This document shows, piece by piece, positions 34,251-47,165 of a DNA stretch of 64,000 nt. A program made the position numbers and the translations under genes. The stretch covers positions 90,834,170-90,898,169 of the forward strand of contig NC_068910.1 in assembly GCF_023091745.1 (NCBI RefSeq), read 5' to 3'. Source of the DNA: Budorcas taxicolor. Lineage: Eukaryota > Chordata > Mammalia > Artiodactyla > Bovidae. Numbering within the stretch: position 1 is the stretch's first letter; each line of letters opens with the position of its first letter. The notes under the pieces are model-generated. The model was given only the letters and a program-made list of their open reading frames with translations, did not search any database and had not been told where the DNA came from.

Positions 34251-36854
34251 AACTTATCCTAGTAAACAATAGGATTTTTATAATGCTGCTTGAGCTATCC
34301 ACTGGAAAAAATACCCTAAAAGTATTTTCATAGTCTTTTTCTTTTAAACCTTGGTACTTTTATTCTGCTAAAGTTCTTGATACCTAGGCATTAAAGAAAA
34401 ACATTGTAACTATTTTTGCAGATACCATCACTAAATTGTTATTGTTAAACAAAACTATTAATTAAATTTTAACATAATATATCCAATGTCTGTTTCTTTC
34501 TCAAAAGGAATAGCCAGAGCCCTTAAGAAATTCATGTTCTAAGAATAAACAGTACAAAACATGTCCCTTATTTTCATTAAATATGTTTGTGCTCTTTTCT
34601 GAAGACAGACTCTTAAATTTGAGTACATGCTCAGGTATTTTTCCTTACTTTGGCCTAAAATTTAGCTAGCTCACATACTTAGACCGGCCAAAACTACTCA
34701 CACCCCTGTTCTCTTAACAGATATTTATTTGCTGCTTCTGGATATTTGAAGTGACCCCTCCTGAGACTTTTATGTTTTTTGGTGCTGGTGTAAGTAGTTT
34801 TTCATTATTTTGCTCTTGGAGGGACAATATTCACAGGTGATAAATGAACCTGATACTCAGACATGGTACACTGCTGTGCTCTCAAATTCTCTGGCTTTCT
34901 TACAGAGACATAGTACAACAAAACAAAATATTTAATCCATAATGGCAATGGACATCTACTGGCCCTATGCCTTGATCTTTGTTATTTTGGTTTCTTGAAA
35001 TTCCAGAGATTCATATGCAGAACTTCCTGTTGTACCACAAGAAAGTTCAGAGGGACCAAGACAATAAGTGTTCTGGCTATAAACAGTAGCAGTCACAGAA
35101 AGTAAAATCAACACATTTACAGGTGATAACTGAAGCATTAAATAATAGATATTAATGTGGCCTAGTGAGAAACAATGTGATTGGATTATTCATTCATATT
35201 ACCTTTAAGCTATATGATAAGCAGCACCCTTTCAGGAAAATAACATTTTAATAGGCATACTCCAATGCATGTTTTGTTCATTATAATCATGAGCTAAATG
35301 AAAGTCAGAAGAGCTACTAAATTACAATACAGTGAAATATTAAACCAAACTCTCTTTAGCTGTGATGGAGACTATTACAATTAAAGTTACATATCCATGA
35401 AAAGAGAGAATTAGGGCTGAGACTGAACCCATTTCTCATTCTATTGTGTAAGGCCATCTACTGCTCATAGACCCTGAGGCATGAAGTCGTTTACAGATGA
35501 ATTTTCAAAATTATTTCTATGTCTCATTGATTCAATGAACTGAAAAACACCCTTAATGCAATATGAAAGCAATAGTTTGAGATGCTTAATTTCACGTACT
35601 TATTTTTTTACAGATTAAAAAATAAGGAGAAACAAAAGCTATATAGAGAGTCAGATGTTATTTATTAGGAACCATAGATTGGTTTGCATATTATTTTACG
35701 ATATGCAGCAGCTCCTGGGGGAAAAAAATGAAAATTAGTTTAATATCTTCAAGTGTAGGCCTGGCTAAAATAAGTATGCATTCTACAATAATAGTTTGAG
35801 AGATATTAGGTATATTTTTTCCTACAACATATTCTTGATTAATAACATATAGAAAAAAAGCTTTATGAAGGGAGTTAAATTTTCTTTGAATATATTCTAC
35901 AATGATAAAAAATAATGACCAATTCAACATCTAAAGAGACCATGGAAAATTCTCTTGGAACATGGAAAATAACTGCAACAATGTGATAGTTACTAAGCTA
36001 AGGGAAAAAAAAAAAAAAACAATAAGATAACAACTATTGATCTGCTGTGATAATCTTTACTTTCTCAGAAATGTCTCTCTTTCTTATTGATCCCATTATT
36101 TTTATTCTATTTGTATATTTTTAGTTACCAGAAATATCATATATATTGATCTTGTATATGAATATATATATTCCATTTTACAGAAATTAAAATCATGTGA
36201 AAAATATATACTTAAAATTTTTTTCTTTCTCATACTATTTACTTTCTAAACAAAGATGGGAGTAGGAAATAAGTATAAGAGAATTAAAACATAAGAATGG
36301 ATATATAGTAATTAAAAACAGGCTACTGGCAATAAAAGGGGAAATAGAAAAAAATATATAAGCATTTAGATTAACTTGCTCTCCAAATTATTAGATTAAC
36401 AATGTTTAGTTTAGCATAGAACATAGTTATGCTTACAAAAGTATATATATTATAAATATCTTTATATTTTCTCAATTAAATTAGTATTCTAATTGACAGG
36501 CATGAAAAGAATGGGGGTTAAGGAGAAATAGCCCACTTTCCAACAGTTGAGTGTCCACCCAGACATTTATCTATTTCTCCTAGACAATTTCTAATTAAAT
36601 GGGACGAGTGAACTACCTCAATTAATTTTATTTTGGTGACTTTTATGTAACACAATCTCAATTTAATTGATCACAGGCATTCCAAAAGAAGTTGCACTTA
36701 TATTTGCTAAGACTATCTTAAAAATGAAGACTTTTCAGGTAGCTTCACTCACATTACATATGATTTATTAAATAAAATAGAAGATTTTAAAAGTCTTGTC
36801 AAGAAAAAGGGACAAGGCATGACACATCATAATCTTGGACCTTGGTCTCCTTCC

Positions 36855-37068
36855 TGTGCTGTGCTTAGTGCCTCAGTCCTGTTGGACTCTGTGCGACCCC
36901 ACTGATTGTAGCCCACCAGGCTCCTCTGTCCCTGGGGGCTCTCCAGGCAAGAATACTGGAGCGGGTTGCCATGCCCTTCTGCGGAGGATCTTCCCAACCC
37001 AGGGACTGAACCCAGGTCTCCCTCATTGCAGGTGGATTCTTTATTGTCTGAGTCACCTAGGAAACTTG
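36855..37068 (-). mobile_element. Bov-tA SINE just downstream of exon f
   Basis: cctcagtcctgttggactct, gtagcccaccaggctcctct, aagaatactggagcgggttg and gactgaacccaggtctccc. It ends about 135 nt from the exon f donor. Confidence 0.9.
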
Positions 37069-37203
37069 GCAGTCAAAAACCAGGGTGGTCACAGTTGTAT
37101 TTCATATAGGACACAAGATTATGGAGATAATCAGCAACTGACAAATACATATAGAATTTTCTTTTTTTTTCTCCTCCAGCTTGGTGAGAAGTGTACGACT
37201 TAC

Positions 37204-37610
37204 CAGCAGCATCCTGCATTTGGCGCCGGGCAACTTTCAGACCAGCATACTCCGCTGCCGCTGCGACCGCCTGGGCAAAATCAGCATCAGTGAAAAAAGA
37301 GCCATCAGAAGAACTAACGCTGGAGCGTCCGCTGGAAATGTTGTCCTCCTCTGAGGCAGAGCCCCAACCATTGATCATGGACCCAGTGACAGAGCTCTCC
37401 AGATCCCCGACACTGGAGGCAGGGGTCTGCTCCAGCCCACGTAACAAAAGCCTCCTGGTCTGCATCTTGGCTACTTCCATGTCGGCTTCATCTTCTTCCT
37501 CTTCTGGCGCATCCGTATCCATGTCTGAGACAAGGGGTCCTGAAATGTAGCCGTAGGTGTGGGGTGGAGAAATCGGCCTTGGAGGTGGAGGAGGGCTCAC
37601 CGGCTGCCGT
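37204..37610 (-). CDS. ROBO1: ROBO1 coding exon f (CC3)
   Basis: This is the largest exon here at 407 nt, from acceptor ttcctacag to donor gtaagt. It opens RRQPVSPPPPPRPISPP, the CC3 motif. In this family CC3 is a polyproline site bound by SH3 domains of srGAPs, Nck/Dock and Vilse/CrossGAP, linking Slit signalling to Rho GTPases. A DTDAPEEEEDEADME acidic stretch, an Arg/Leu helix (TRRLLLRGLEQ), a Ser-rich stretch and an Ala-rich helix (FAQAVAAAAEYAGLK) follow, ending RRQMQDAA(G). The length is not a multiple of three, so skipping it would shift the frame. Same-orientation SINEs lie 83 nt upstream and about 135 nt downstream. Confidence 0.98.
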
Positions 37611-37692
37611 CTGTAGGAAAATGAATAAACAAGCATGGCTTAGCTCATTACTAAGGACACAAAAGTGTACACTAACCAAGAAATTCATACAG

Positions 37693-37805
37693 TGGTAGTT
37701 TAGTCGCTAAGTCTCGTCCCACTCTTGCAACCCTATGGACTGTAGCTGCCAGGCTCTTCTGTCCATAGGATTTTCCAGGCAAGAATACTGGAGTGAGTTG
37801 CCATT
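37693..37805 (-). mobile_element. Bov-A SINE fragment just upstream of exon f
   Basis: tagtcgctaagtctcgtccc, ccaggctcttctgtccatag and aagaatactggagtgagttg. It starts 83 nt upstream of the exon f acceptor and has the same orientation as 36855-37068. Confidence 0.85.
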
Positions 37806-38021
37806 AAATTCACAAGTACACCCTTTAGATTTTCGCTTCCATGGAGCTCATTTGTTCAGGAAAAACAACGGGAAATCAGGGCACGCTTACATTTTTGAGT
37901 TGTAAGAAATTTATCTCAATACCAGAGGTACTTTTAAGAAAGCTGGGCTACCTTTTGATTCAAGCTTAACAGAAATAGACTCATCTATGGATAAGTCTCC
38001 TTATGTTTTATCTTTTGGGTT

Positions 38022-38096
38022 GTTGTTGTTCAGTCTCCAAGTCACATCCGACTCCATCACCTCATGGACTGCAGCACACCAGGCCTCCCTGTTCAG
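38022..38096 (-). mobile_element. BovB 3' tail fragment, antisense
   Basis: gggttgttgttgttcagtct and ggactgcagcacaccaggcc match the reversed BovB terminus. Only about 75 bp remain. Confidence 0.75.
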
Positions 38097-38189
38097 TTAT
38101 GCTCAGTTAAAAAGGGGTGAAAAAAGTGGTAAGCAATACCTATTTTGAAATTGACACCTATGTATTTGTCCTAACGCATATGGAATATT

Positions 38190-38408
38190 GGGGCTCCCCA
38201 GATGGTGCATTTGGTAAAGAACCCACTGGCTGGCTCAGTGTAGGAGACACAAGAGACACCGGCTCGATCCCTGGTTCAGGAAGATCCCCTGGAGGAGGAA
38301 ATGGCAACCCACTCTAGTATTCTTGCCTAGAAAATCCCATGGACAGAGGAACCTGATAGGTTACAGTCCATGAGGTTGCAAAGGGTCAGATATGACTGAG
38401 CATGCACA
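38190..38408 (+). mobile_element. Bov-tA SINE
   Basis: ggggctccccagatggtgca, gacaccggctcgatccctgg, gaaatggcaacccactctag and gtcagatatgactgagcatg. The tRNA head is diverged. Confidence 0.85.
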
Positions 38409-39091
38409 CATGCTCTATATGGAATATTACTGACAGCTTATAATGACCAAAGACAGAGACATTAGTTCTGAAACAGGCTGCTCCATAAACATATAAACGT
38501 GTTCCCTTCCTGTTCCTTCATGGTCTCTCCTACCACTGCAAGCGAATGGACACATTCATTTTGACTACAGAGAGTAGAATTTTATAGGATTAAAATATTA
38601 TGCATTGAACATATGATACAATTTCCTTCAGATTTTATTCTATTAAAGAAATAGCCAAGAGTAATTTTTCTCCAAACTGCTCACTTATAAATATTATTAG
38701 CTATTTTCAAGTATATGACTTTTACCATTATTCCTCCTATCTGTTTAACAAAATGTTTACAGGTATTTTTCTTGCTGCTCTGGATTTAAGTTCACAGAGT
38801 TAACAATAACTGGTTTAAGCCTTCTCTCCACAGATCTAGAGAACCTCAGTTAAAAGTAGTCTTTCTTCTCCCCTCTTGCACCATCAAACACAGTGAACAG
38901 AAGATGACTAAGAAGGCAGAGAGTACTTAGACATTCGTGGAAAGCAAGGTTTGTGGAAAGAAGTTATTCCCAAATGGGAAGAATGCCAAGAGATTTCCTA
39001 ATTGGGAAAGTGCCTGAAAAACAGGGAACATATATAGTGATTCCTACCTGGAGGACTACCTAGTGATGTGCTCAACAGTTTCAGTCAGTGC

Positions 39092-39226
39092 TCTTGTTGC
39101 TGTTCAGTTGCTAAATCATGTCTGACTCTTTGCAACCCTATGGACTATAGCATGCCAGGCTCCTCATCTTCCACTATCTCCTGGAGTTTGCACAAATTCA
39201 TGTCCATTCAGTTGGTGATGCTATCT
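39092..39226 (-). mobile_element. BovB 3' fragment, antisense
   Basis: gttgctgttcagttgctaaa, agcatgccaggctcctcatc and gttggtgatgctatc match the reversed BovB end (the reverse of the LRELVMD region). Confidence 0.75.
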
Positions 39227-39257
39227 AAGCAAGGTTACAAAGAGCTGTCTAAATGAA

Positions 39258-39385
39258 GTTGCATGCTAAGTTGCTTCAGTCATCTACAACTGTTTGCAAC
39301 ACTATAGACTATAACCCTCCAGGCTCCTCTGTCTGTGGGATTCTCCAGGCGAGAATACTGGAATGGGTTGCTATGCCCTCCTCTA
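39258..39385 (-). mobile_element. Bov-A SINE fragment
   Basis: gctaagttgcttcagtcatc, ccctccaggctcctctgtct and gagaatactggaatgggttg. Short, reverse-oriented, diverged. Confidence 0.8.
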
Positions 39386-39477
39386 AGCAAGGTTAAAAAG
39401 GTAATATAAGGGAAATCTCTTTTCGAAAGGTCATGACAACACTTCATCAAATTCTGAGCTCCTGAGAATAAAGAGGA

Positions 39478-40285
39478 TAGAGTCACATGTACCCCAGTGT
39501 TCACTGCAGCACTGTTTACAATAGCCAGGATGTGGAAGCAACCAAAAGATCCGCTGACAGATGAATGGATAAAGAAGATATGGTAAATATATATAATGCA
39601 ATATTCCTCAGGCATAAAAGTGAATGAAGTTGGAACATTTGTAGAGATGTGGATGGATCTAGAGTCTGTCATACAGAGTCAAGTAAGTCAGAAAGATAAA
39701 AATATTATATATTAATGCATATACACGAAATCTAGAAAAATGGTACAGTAGAATTATTTGCAGGGCAGGCATAGAGATGCATATGTAGAGAACATAAGTG
39801 GATGCAGTGGGGTAAGGGGAGAGTGGCGTGAATTGGGAGAAGAGCATAGATACATTTATACTGCCAGGTGTAAAGAGCTAATGGGAAGCTGCTGTATAGC
39901 ACAGGGACCTCAGCTTGGTGCTCTGTAACGCCCAAGAGGGGTGCATTGGGGGTGAAGGAGGGAGGCTCAAGCAGGAGCAGATATATGCATACATATGGCT
40001 GCAGTCCATGGGGTCGCTAAGAGTCGGACACGACTGAGCGACTTCACTTTCACTTTTCACTTGCATGCACTGGAGAAGGAAATGGCACCCTACTCCAGTG
40101 TTCTTGCCTGGAGAATCCCAGGGACGGGGGAGCCGGTTGGGCTGCCGTCCACGGGGTCGCACAGAGTCGGACACGACTGAAGCGACTTAGCAGCAGCAGC
40201 AGCAGCGTGGCTGATTCACTTTATTGTACTGCAGAAACTAACAGAACATTGTAAAGTAATTATACTCCAATAATGTTTAAAAAAA
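39478..40285 (+). mobile_element. L1 3' end, split by a Bov-A2 SINE
   Basis: It starts at gtaccccagtgttcactgca, runs through the degraded ORF2 C-terminus (gatggatctagagtctgtc) and 3'UTR to 39989, then resumes at 40207 with gtggctgattcactttat and the aaagtaattatactcc tail. It is older than the L1 at 46347. Confidence 0.85.
39990..40206 (+). mobile_element. Bov-A2 SINE nested in L1 (5'-truncated)
   Basis: ctgcagtccatggggtcgct, tcactttcacttttcacttg, gggctgccgtccacggggtc and cgacttagcagcagcagcag. It begins within the first Bov-A unit and keeps a complete second unit with high similarity to other young copies. Confidence 0.9.
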
Positions 40286-41084
40286 CAAATCAATGACAAA
40301 CAAAGAAAAACAAGCCTGCCACTCTAAGCACTAGTGCTGGAGGGTAGATGAGATTAGGGTTTAGTGTTCTCTGGTGACCCTATGGCTTGGGAGACTAGCA
40401 GAGACAGAGTATGAATGCCACTGACTGGTGGTCTACCTGAAGATGTGGCTAAATTGTTCAAGGACTACACACGTCTACAGGTGTTGTCCAGGATAGAGTG
40501 AGTCATCAGTGGAAGCTGGTGCCAGCCCCCTTCCCTCACCATCCTTATGAGGCTCACAGAGCAAGATGAGACAGAACAGACATCAGCGCTGACCAAGAAG
40601 AAGACTGGATCCTCGTCCACTTTACTCTTTTCATGCACCCTCACCCTTGCCTTAGCACCTAGGAGAATCGACTGCGAAGAGCAAGAAAGCAGGTGATTCA
40701 AAATGGAACACACTGCTTACTCCTTGTCACCATGGCTACAGACACGTTCAGTCTGCAAAAAAATCTGGACGTGTATGACTGTAGTTTTAAAATTGATAAG
40801 ACCGAGTAATTAATTAAAAGAAAGCATACAAACAAACCCATATATTTTCTGCTCAAGATCTAATTTGCAGACCTGCTACAGAGAGGAAAAGGGAAATTCA
40901 GTATAGCACAGTGCTTAGGGTGGCATGATAGTTGTTTGGAGAAAAAAGTTTGGTGCTGTTTCTTCCAATGAATTGAGACACTTCAAAAACATGTTTTGTT
41001 AACACAAATAGAAAGCATTGAAAGTGAAGGATTACTAAAAAATACTATAATTAACTAACTGGTTGAGCACCTCCTTTGCAGCTA
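40286..41084. other. Unannotated intronic stretch
   Basis: Unique-looking sequence in intron e-f. An 82-codon minus-strand frame (40465-40713) lacks any recognisable motif and splice-site support. Confidence 0.5.
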
Positions 41085-41235
41085 AGTATTATACAATGTT
41101 AGCTTATTTAATTCTCACAACAGCATTCCAGGGTATTTATTTTATTATTGTTTTAACAGATGAAGATATTGAAATTCAGAGGAATTAAAGACCTTGCCAA
41201 TGTTCCCATGACTAGTATGTATAAAATTTAGAATT
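41085..41235 (+). mobile_element. MIR SINE
   Basis: ctcacaacagcattccaggg, gttttaacagatgaagatat and gaattaaagaccttgccaat follow the MIR core order. Confidence 0.6.
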
Positions 41236-41310
41236 TAATCTCACATTCCATTTCCAAGGTGATGGCCTTTCCTCTAGGTACAGTGTTATTATACATATAT
41301 ATTCACATAC

Positions 41311-41505
41311 ACAGGCTTCCCAGGTGGTGTGAGCGGTAAAGAACCCACCCACCTGCCAATGCAGGAGATGTAAGAGATGGGGGTTCGATCTCTGGGTCAG
41401 GAAGATCCCCTGGAGGAGGGCACTACAACCCACTCCAGTATTCTTGCTTGGAGAGTCCCATGCATAGGAGGATTACAAAGAGTTGGACACGACTGACGTG
41501 ACGTA
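41311..41505 (+). mobile_element. Bov-tA SINE
   Basis: caggcttcccaggtggtgtg, gggggttcgatctctgggtc, ccactccagtattcttgctt and gttggacacgactgacgtga. It is followed by an AC/TA-rich run to 41570. Confidence 0.88.
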
Positions 41506-44500
41506 GTACACATACACGCATGCACATATACACAGATGTATGTACATATGTAATATATTGATATATACATATACACAGTTCTTTAGTAAAATATATTATT
41601 TTTTTCATTTTTTGGGTGGTTTCTAATGCATATCTGTGTGTGGTACTATAAGAAATATGAACAATGTACCAAAGCTGAAGTTATTTAAGAGATTAAAATG
41701 GATAATTGCTTCAATATGGAATATGTTATACACACAGGAGGAAAACCTTTGTTTAATTTGGATTGCAATAAAATACCACACTTAAAAGTCAATTTACAGC
41801 CTTTGTCAGCCAGCACATCCAAAATACCACAAGAAACTTCTTTTTTTATTTACATGTAAGACTTTTTAGCACAAAAGGAGCTATTTTGACCATCAATGAA
41901 GGGATGTAGGACAGCCAACTTCACAATGAAAAGATGTCAGCATTGTTGTATGAGGATAAGTCACATTATATGAAGCCAAAACATCTTCATGTTAAATGAG
42001 GACTGGCTTTTAACTACCAACACCCTGGGCAAATGCTGGGGAAAGACAGAAAATTTTATTCAAACCATCTGTAAATAAGGCAAGCCCAGGGAACGTGTGA
42101 TAAACATGTACAGTTTGAAATATGTAATATATTCTATTTGAAAACAAAAAGCTATTTCAAGATGCTGTACTCAAGTGGGACTTGCCACAAATAAGCCTCA
42201 ACTCCCCTCAATTTCTCCCCCTGCGGGGTTTCAATGTCTTCTGAAATAATGTACAAGTATATGGCTGCAAATCACAATACTCTAGGCTCCTGCAAAAATG
42301 ATGCCTTCATAAACATGTTCAAGAGATAGAAGAGAATAATTCCATTAATTTATGAAAGCAGGTATCTATATAGTTTACCATAAACCATTTGCCAGGCAAA
42401 AGATGAAAGGGATAAAATACATGCCTTCGATTTTTTGCTAAAACTGGTATAGTGTTAATATTTTGTATGATTAACCATTCCCCAGTTTTTAACAGACAAG
42501 ATATTTAATTTTCTTTGACCTTGTTTTCCTTCCAACTATATCATACTCATCTATACTAATAAGATATCAGTCAATTTCCTATTCCACACATGAAGTTTAC
42601 TTTCAAAAGATTTTTTTTTTACTAGATCGTAACTACAATAAACTCAATAGTATCAGATACTTTTGAAAACAATATATGCAAATACATCTAATTATATTAT
42701 TTTCATAGTTAGTCTGAAAAGAGAGATGAAAGATTACTATTATGTTAGTCATCTAGTTTATCTAGTTTTAGACAAAAATGGAATACCTCAGAAGCTCATT
42801 AGAATGTCAAAATTGTAATATCCACAATAATGCTAGTATGAAATACTTATCTAAATATTGCAGTTATAATGGTTTTAGCTCGGTAATTTCTTATTCATGT
42901 ACATTACACTATTTGTAATGTCCATAATCAATAAACATAAAAGCAAAATATGTATTCATTCTTTAAACATTTATTCTGTATCAACTATGGTGAAGAAACT
43001 TCTAGGTTCAAGACCAAAGGAATCACAAGAAACAAGACCTTAGGTAATGGTTTACAGTTTACACTTTAAGACATAGAAAGATTCAGTTTTAAGGCACTCA
43101 CATTTAATAAACTAACTATGCCATCAGGCCACGGCAGACTGTATTTTACAAAGATGTTCATAGCAGTATCTTCTATCCACAATGGTCTTCTGGGATGAGA
43201 ATTAGCTCTCCACTTCGTCAAGAGTGGGGGTTTAGTTCTATGTCCTGAATCTGCGTGGATCCCACAACTGCTCTGACCATAGCATATGGCAGAAGTTAGA
43301 CTGTGCCAGTTCTGAATGTAGCTCTTAGCTGGCCTGGCAACTTCTTCTCCCTGACTTGTAAGTAGGCTGCTGCCATGAAAGGAGTGCCACTCCCCTGAGA
43401 TCCCTGTGTTATGAGAAGCCGGGGCTATGGCAGAGAGACCCTGGAGGAGGAGACTGCATGTGGAGAGAGAGGCCATGGAACCCTGAGATGGCAGACATAT
43501 GAGGGAAGAATCTAACTTGGAAGTAGATCTCACAGCCCCAAAGACCAGAAGAGGCCATGTGGGCTGGTGATGAATTACCCAGTTGAATCCTTTCATAATT
43601 TCTGACTAGTGGAATGGCAAGTAAAAGAAAATGGTCTTAGGTGATGACATTTTAGTGTTGTTCATAGGCAGCACTAGAAACAGGACTCAGGCAGTATGCT
43701 AGAAAGTCAGTTAAATAAAATAGACATAATCCTTGACTAAAGGGACTTATAGTCTAGTGGAGGCAACAAACAGTTAATTAAACATGCAATGATAATGCAG
43801 TTTTCTCCAAGCTCCAGGATAGATGATATTTAGGGCACTGTGGGAACATATAGAATTGGCTCCAACTTAGAGATGGGGCATCAGGGAAAGATTGTATGTA
43901 GAGTATCTTCCATTTAATCTTGGATGGAAAGGATACACAAGTATTAGCTCCACAAAAGAGAGGGGCTAATGGTGTCTCAAGAAGATGAGACGGCCAATGG
44001 AAAGACCTCAACATAGCGGAGAGTGCTGGTTGTCCCAGCACTTTACTCTTTGGAAATCTGGAGTAAAGGCAACAGCCACAGCGAGGAGGGGAGTGAAAAT
44101 GGCTAAGCCTGGGGAGGCATGCAGGGGTCAGATCACAAAGAGCCTTGAAGGCTCCATTAAGGGATTTTGCCTTTATTCTAAGGGAAATGAGAGGTCACTG
44201 AGAGATTTTAAGCAGTGGAGCGACTTGATCAGTGTTGCATTTTAGGAAAATGCCTCGGCTCAGTCTGCAGCAAGACGATTAGGATGAAGAGAGGGCAGGG
44301 CTAAAGGCAACAAGACCACTTATGGACCATTACCGGAATACAGACAAGAGAAAATGGCTGGAGGAAGTGGGAAAGTGCCTTTACGGCTGGAGATACGTGC
44401 ATTGCTCTGTGTGATCATCACGCAGTAAAAATCTGCAGGAACAGGTACTTGGCTATAAGGGTCTGATTCTTTGGAATGAAGTTTATAGAGAAATAACCAT

Positions 44501-46346
44501 ATGTCTTTAATGAATGTATCATTAGTGGCATGACAAGAAACAGAAGTCATCTACTAAATGGGTAGGTTTCTGAATAGGCTAAAGGTTTGAGAAGAGGCTT
44601 GACTCAAAGACTTCACTAGAGATGGGACTTAAAGCATCATGTATACTATCAAAAAACTAGACATGACTCATATGTCTAATATTAAGGAATTTTAAAAATA
44701 AATAACAGTACACATTTGTTTAAGGTGAATATCTAAATAGTCATTGGCATGGAAAAATTCACTCTTCAGTGAAAACTACTTTATAAGATTATATTGGCAA
44801 ATATATCATCACATCACAAATTCAAAGCAATATGAGATTATATAGAGATGAAGGTTAGAAAAGATCTTAACTGAGGACTTAGCAGTGACAATTTCTGACT
44901 AAAGAGATCATTGGTACTTTTGTATTTTCACTTTATCTGTATTTTCAAAAATTTCTAGGGTAAACATGTAGGATACACCTTCAGCATAGAAGAACAGTAA
45001 TAGTTTTTTGTTTAATGGGCTTCATCTACTTCTTTTTCAAAAATATTTTCAGGCAAATTAAACATTTTCTTATTTATTTTATTTTTTGCCATGCTATTTA
45101 ATGGGCTTTCATGTACTTCTTATTAGTGCCTAGGGTTATTTCCAGCAGCAATCCTGGAGATACGATTCTTAATACCTTCATAGACTGAAAGTCATACCTT
45201 TTAAAACAGGCTGAATGTAGTCAAAGAGGATTTTTGGTACAGATACCCAGTGCATTTCCTAAGTATACATGTTCACCTTGAATTCACTCCCCTAAAACAG
45301 TAGCGAGTAAGTCAATTTCACATTCTCCTCTAGTAAAAGATTCCGCTTATCAGATTTTTACTGAAGAAAGATTTGTGGAACATGATGACGGGAGTAGGAC
45401 TTAAGTATTGCTCTCAAAGAGCTTTTGATTTAAACAGGGAAAGAGACACAAATTGCCAGCGCTAATGCAACATGAAAACCTGATTACTGTGGTAACAGAG
45501 TGGTGAACAGACCATTATGAAGAGTAAAGAACAAGATGAGTAAATTTTTGCCAGGCAACAAGAAGAAAGTTGCAGAGGTGGTACATCTAAACAGAGCTTG
45601 GAAAGATGAGAAATGCTGGCCAGGCCATCAAGAGAAACAGCATGTACCAAGACACCTGTGCTCAGTGAGGACACTAAGGATTTTGGTGACAGTCATGGAA
45701 GCAAGAGCAGCCTGACCCCCACCGCTAGCTCCAGTACTACCTTCTGTGGGCTGGTTCCTGGCATTGCTGACAAGGTGCTGGTGAGTTCAAGGTAAATTCA
45801 GGGAATTTCAAACAGACTGATTAGAAAAGTGGACGTGTGGAAGTGTTGGGAGGGAAGAGGTAAGTAAAGGAAAAAGGACTATAAAAGGTACTAAAACAGG
45901 GCTAAATAGTAAGACTTGACTCTGAATGTGCACTAACATTACTAGACTGGTGGGTAAAGAAAAACAATGTGGAGAGTGGACAGAGAAGGCGAGATAAGTG
46001 GTGCTCAATGCAGGGATACAATCGTATTTAAAGGCACCAGGACTGAGGGCCTGCCTGAGGGGCTCTAGGAAAGAAAACATAGGAACAAAATCAAGAGTAT
46101 TTTGGAGTTAGAAATGAAGGGACTTGGTGAATAATTTAATTGGGGAAATGGTAGTAAGATAATGGAAAAAAACTAAGAGAAGGCTTTATATTGATGATTC
46201 AGTGGTTACTTTCTGAAGCCTGATGGAAGTAAATGGTGTAAGCCAGCATTCAGAGGACTGAGGTGTGAATAAGAATTAGGAAAGTAAAAGTGATCAAAGA
46301 ATCCTACAGAGTAGGAGAGACAAAGAGCAGCATAAAAAAGGGGAGG

Positions 46347-47165
46347 CTAAGGGAAGTTTAAACCACAATGAGGTACCACTTCACACCAGTCAGAATGGCT
46401 GCGATCCAAAAATCTGCAAGCAATAAATGCTGGAGAGGGTGTGGAGAAAAGGGAACCCTCCTACACTGTTGGTGGGAATGCAAACTAGTACAGCCACTAT
46501 GGAGAACAGTGTGGAGATTCCTTAAAAAATTGCAAATAGAACTCCCTTATGACCCAGCAATCCCACTGCTGGGCATACACACCGAGGAATCCAGAATTGA
46601 AAGAGACACAGGTACCCCAATGTTCATCGCAGCACTGTTTATAATAGCCAGGACATGGAAACAACCTAGATGTCCATCAGCAGATGAATGGATAAGAAAG
46701 CTGTGGTACATATACACAATGGAGTATTACTCAGCCGTTAAAAAGAATTCATTTGAATCAGTTCTGATGAGGTGGATGAAACTGGAGCCGATTATACAGA
46801 GTGAAGTAAGTCAGAGAGAAAAACACCAATACAGTATACTAACACATATATATGGAATTTAGAAAGATGGCAATGACGACCCTGTATGCAAGACAGGAAA
46901 AAAGACACAGATGTGTATAACGGACATTTGGACTCAGAGGGAGAGGGAGAGGGTGGGATGATTTGGGAGAATGGCATTCTAACATGTATACTATCATGTA
47001 AGAATTGAATTGCCAGTCTATGTCTGACGCAGGATACAGCATGCTTGGGGCTGGTGCATGGGGATGACCCAGAGAGATGTTATGGGGAGGGAGGTGGGAG
47101 GGGGGTTCATGTTTGGGAATGCATGTAAGAATTAAAGATTTTAAAATTAAAAAAATAAAAAACTA
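46347..47165 (+). mobile_element. Young ruminant L1, 5'-truncated, ORF2 C-terminus still open
   Basis: It starts in the last part of ORF2 and continues through the 3'UTR (gggtgggatgatttgggaga, ggggctggtgcatggggatg) to poly(A). The ORF2 tail (46368-46862) has no frame break. It lies in intron e-f opposite to ROBO1 transcription. Confidence 0.92.
46368..46862 (+). pseudogene. L1 ORF2 C-terminal fragment (uninterrupted)
   Basis: This 164-codon frame carries the Cys-rich segment of ORF2: CWRGCGEKGTLLHCWWECKL, with the C-x3-C-x7-H-x5-C spacing. PYDPAIPLLGIHTEE, MEYYSAVKKN and SEVSQREKHQYSILTHIYGI then lead to a stop. In L1 this region contributes to RNA and template binding. The endonuclease and RT are missing, so it is non-functional. 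The lack of breaks dates it as recent. Confidence 0.9.

Larger units (their letters stand above)
33830..37203 (-). other. ROBO1: ROBO1 intron f-g
   Basis: This 3.4-kb phase-1 intron contains an inverted SINE pair near exon g (33955-34250) and a Bov-tA near exon f (36855-37068). Between 34270 and 36850 it is AT-rich unique sequence with short A and TA runs (36003-36019, 36150-36180) and no recognised element. Confidence 0.9.

Noticed and set aside
36835..37293. 152-codon plus-strand frame over exon f
   Set aside because: It joins a Bov-tA SINE to the antisense of ROBO1 exon f and the intron, so it is a shadow frame.
43066..43596. 176-codon minus-strand open frame
   Set aside because: It is on the ROBO1 strand inside intron e-f but has no recognised motif and no match to ROBO1. 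Its composition resembles an old interspersed repeat. A real cassette exon would need splice junction reads.
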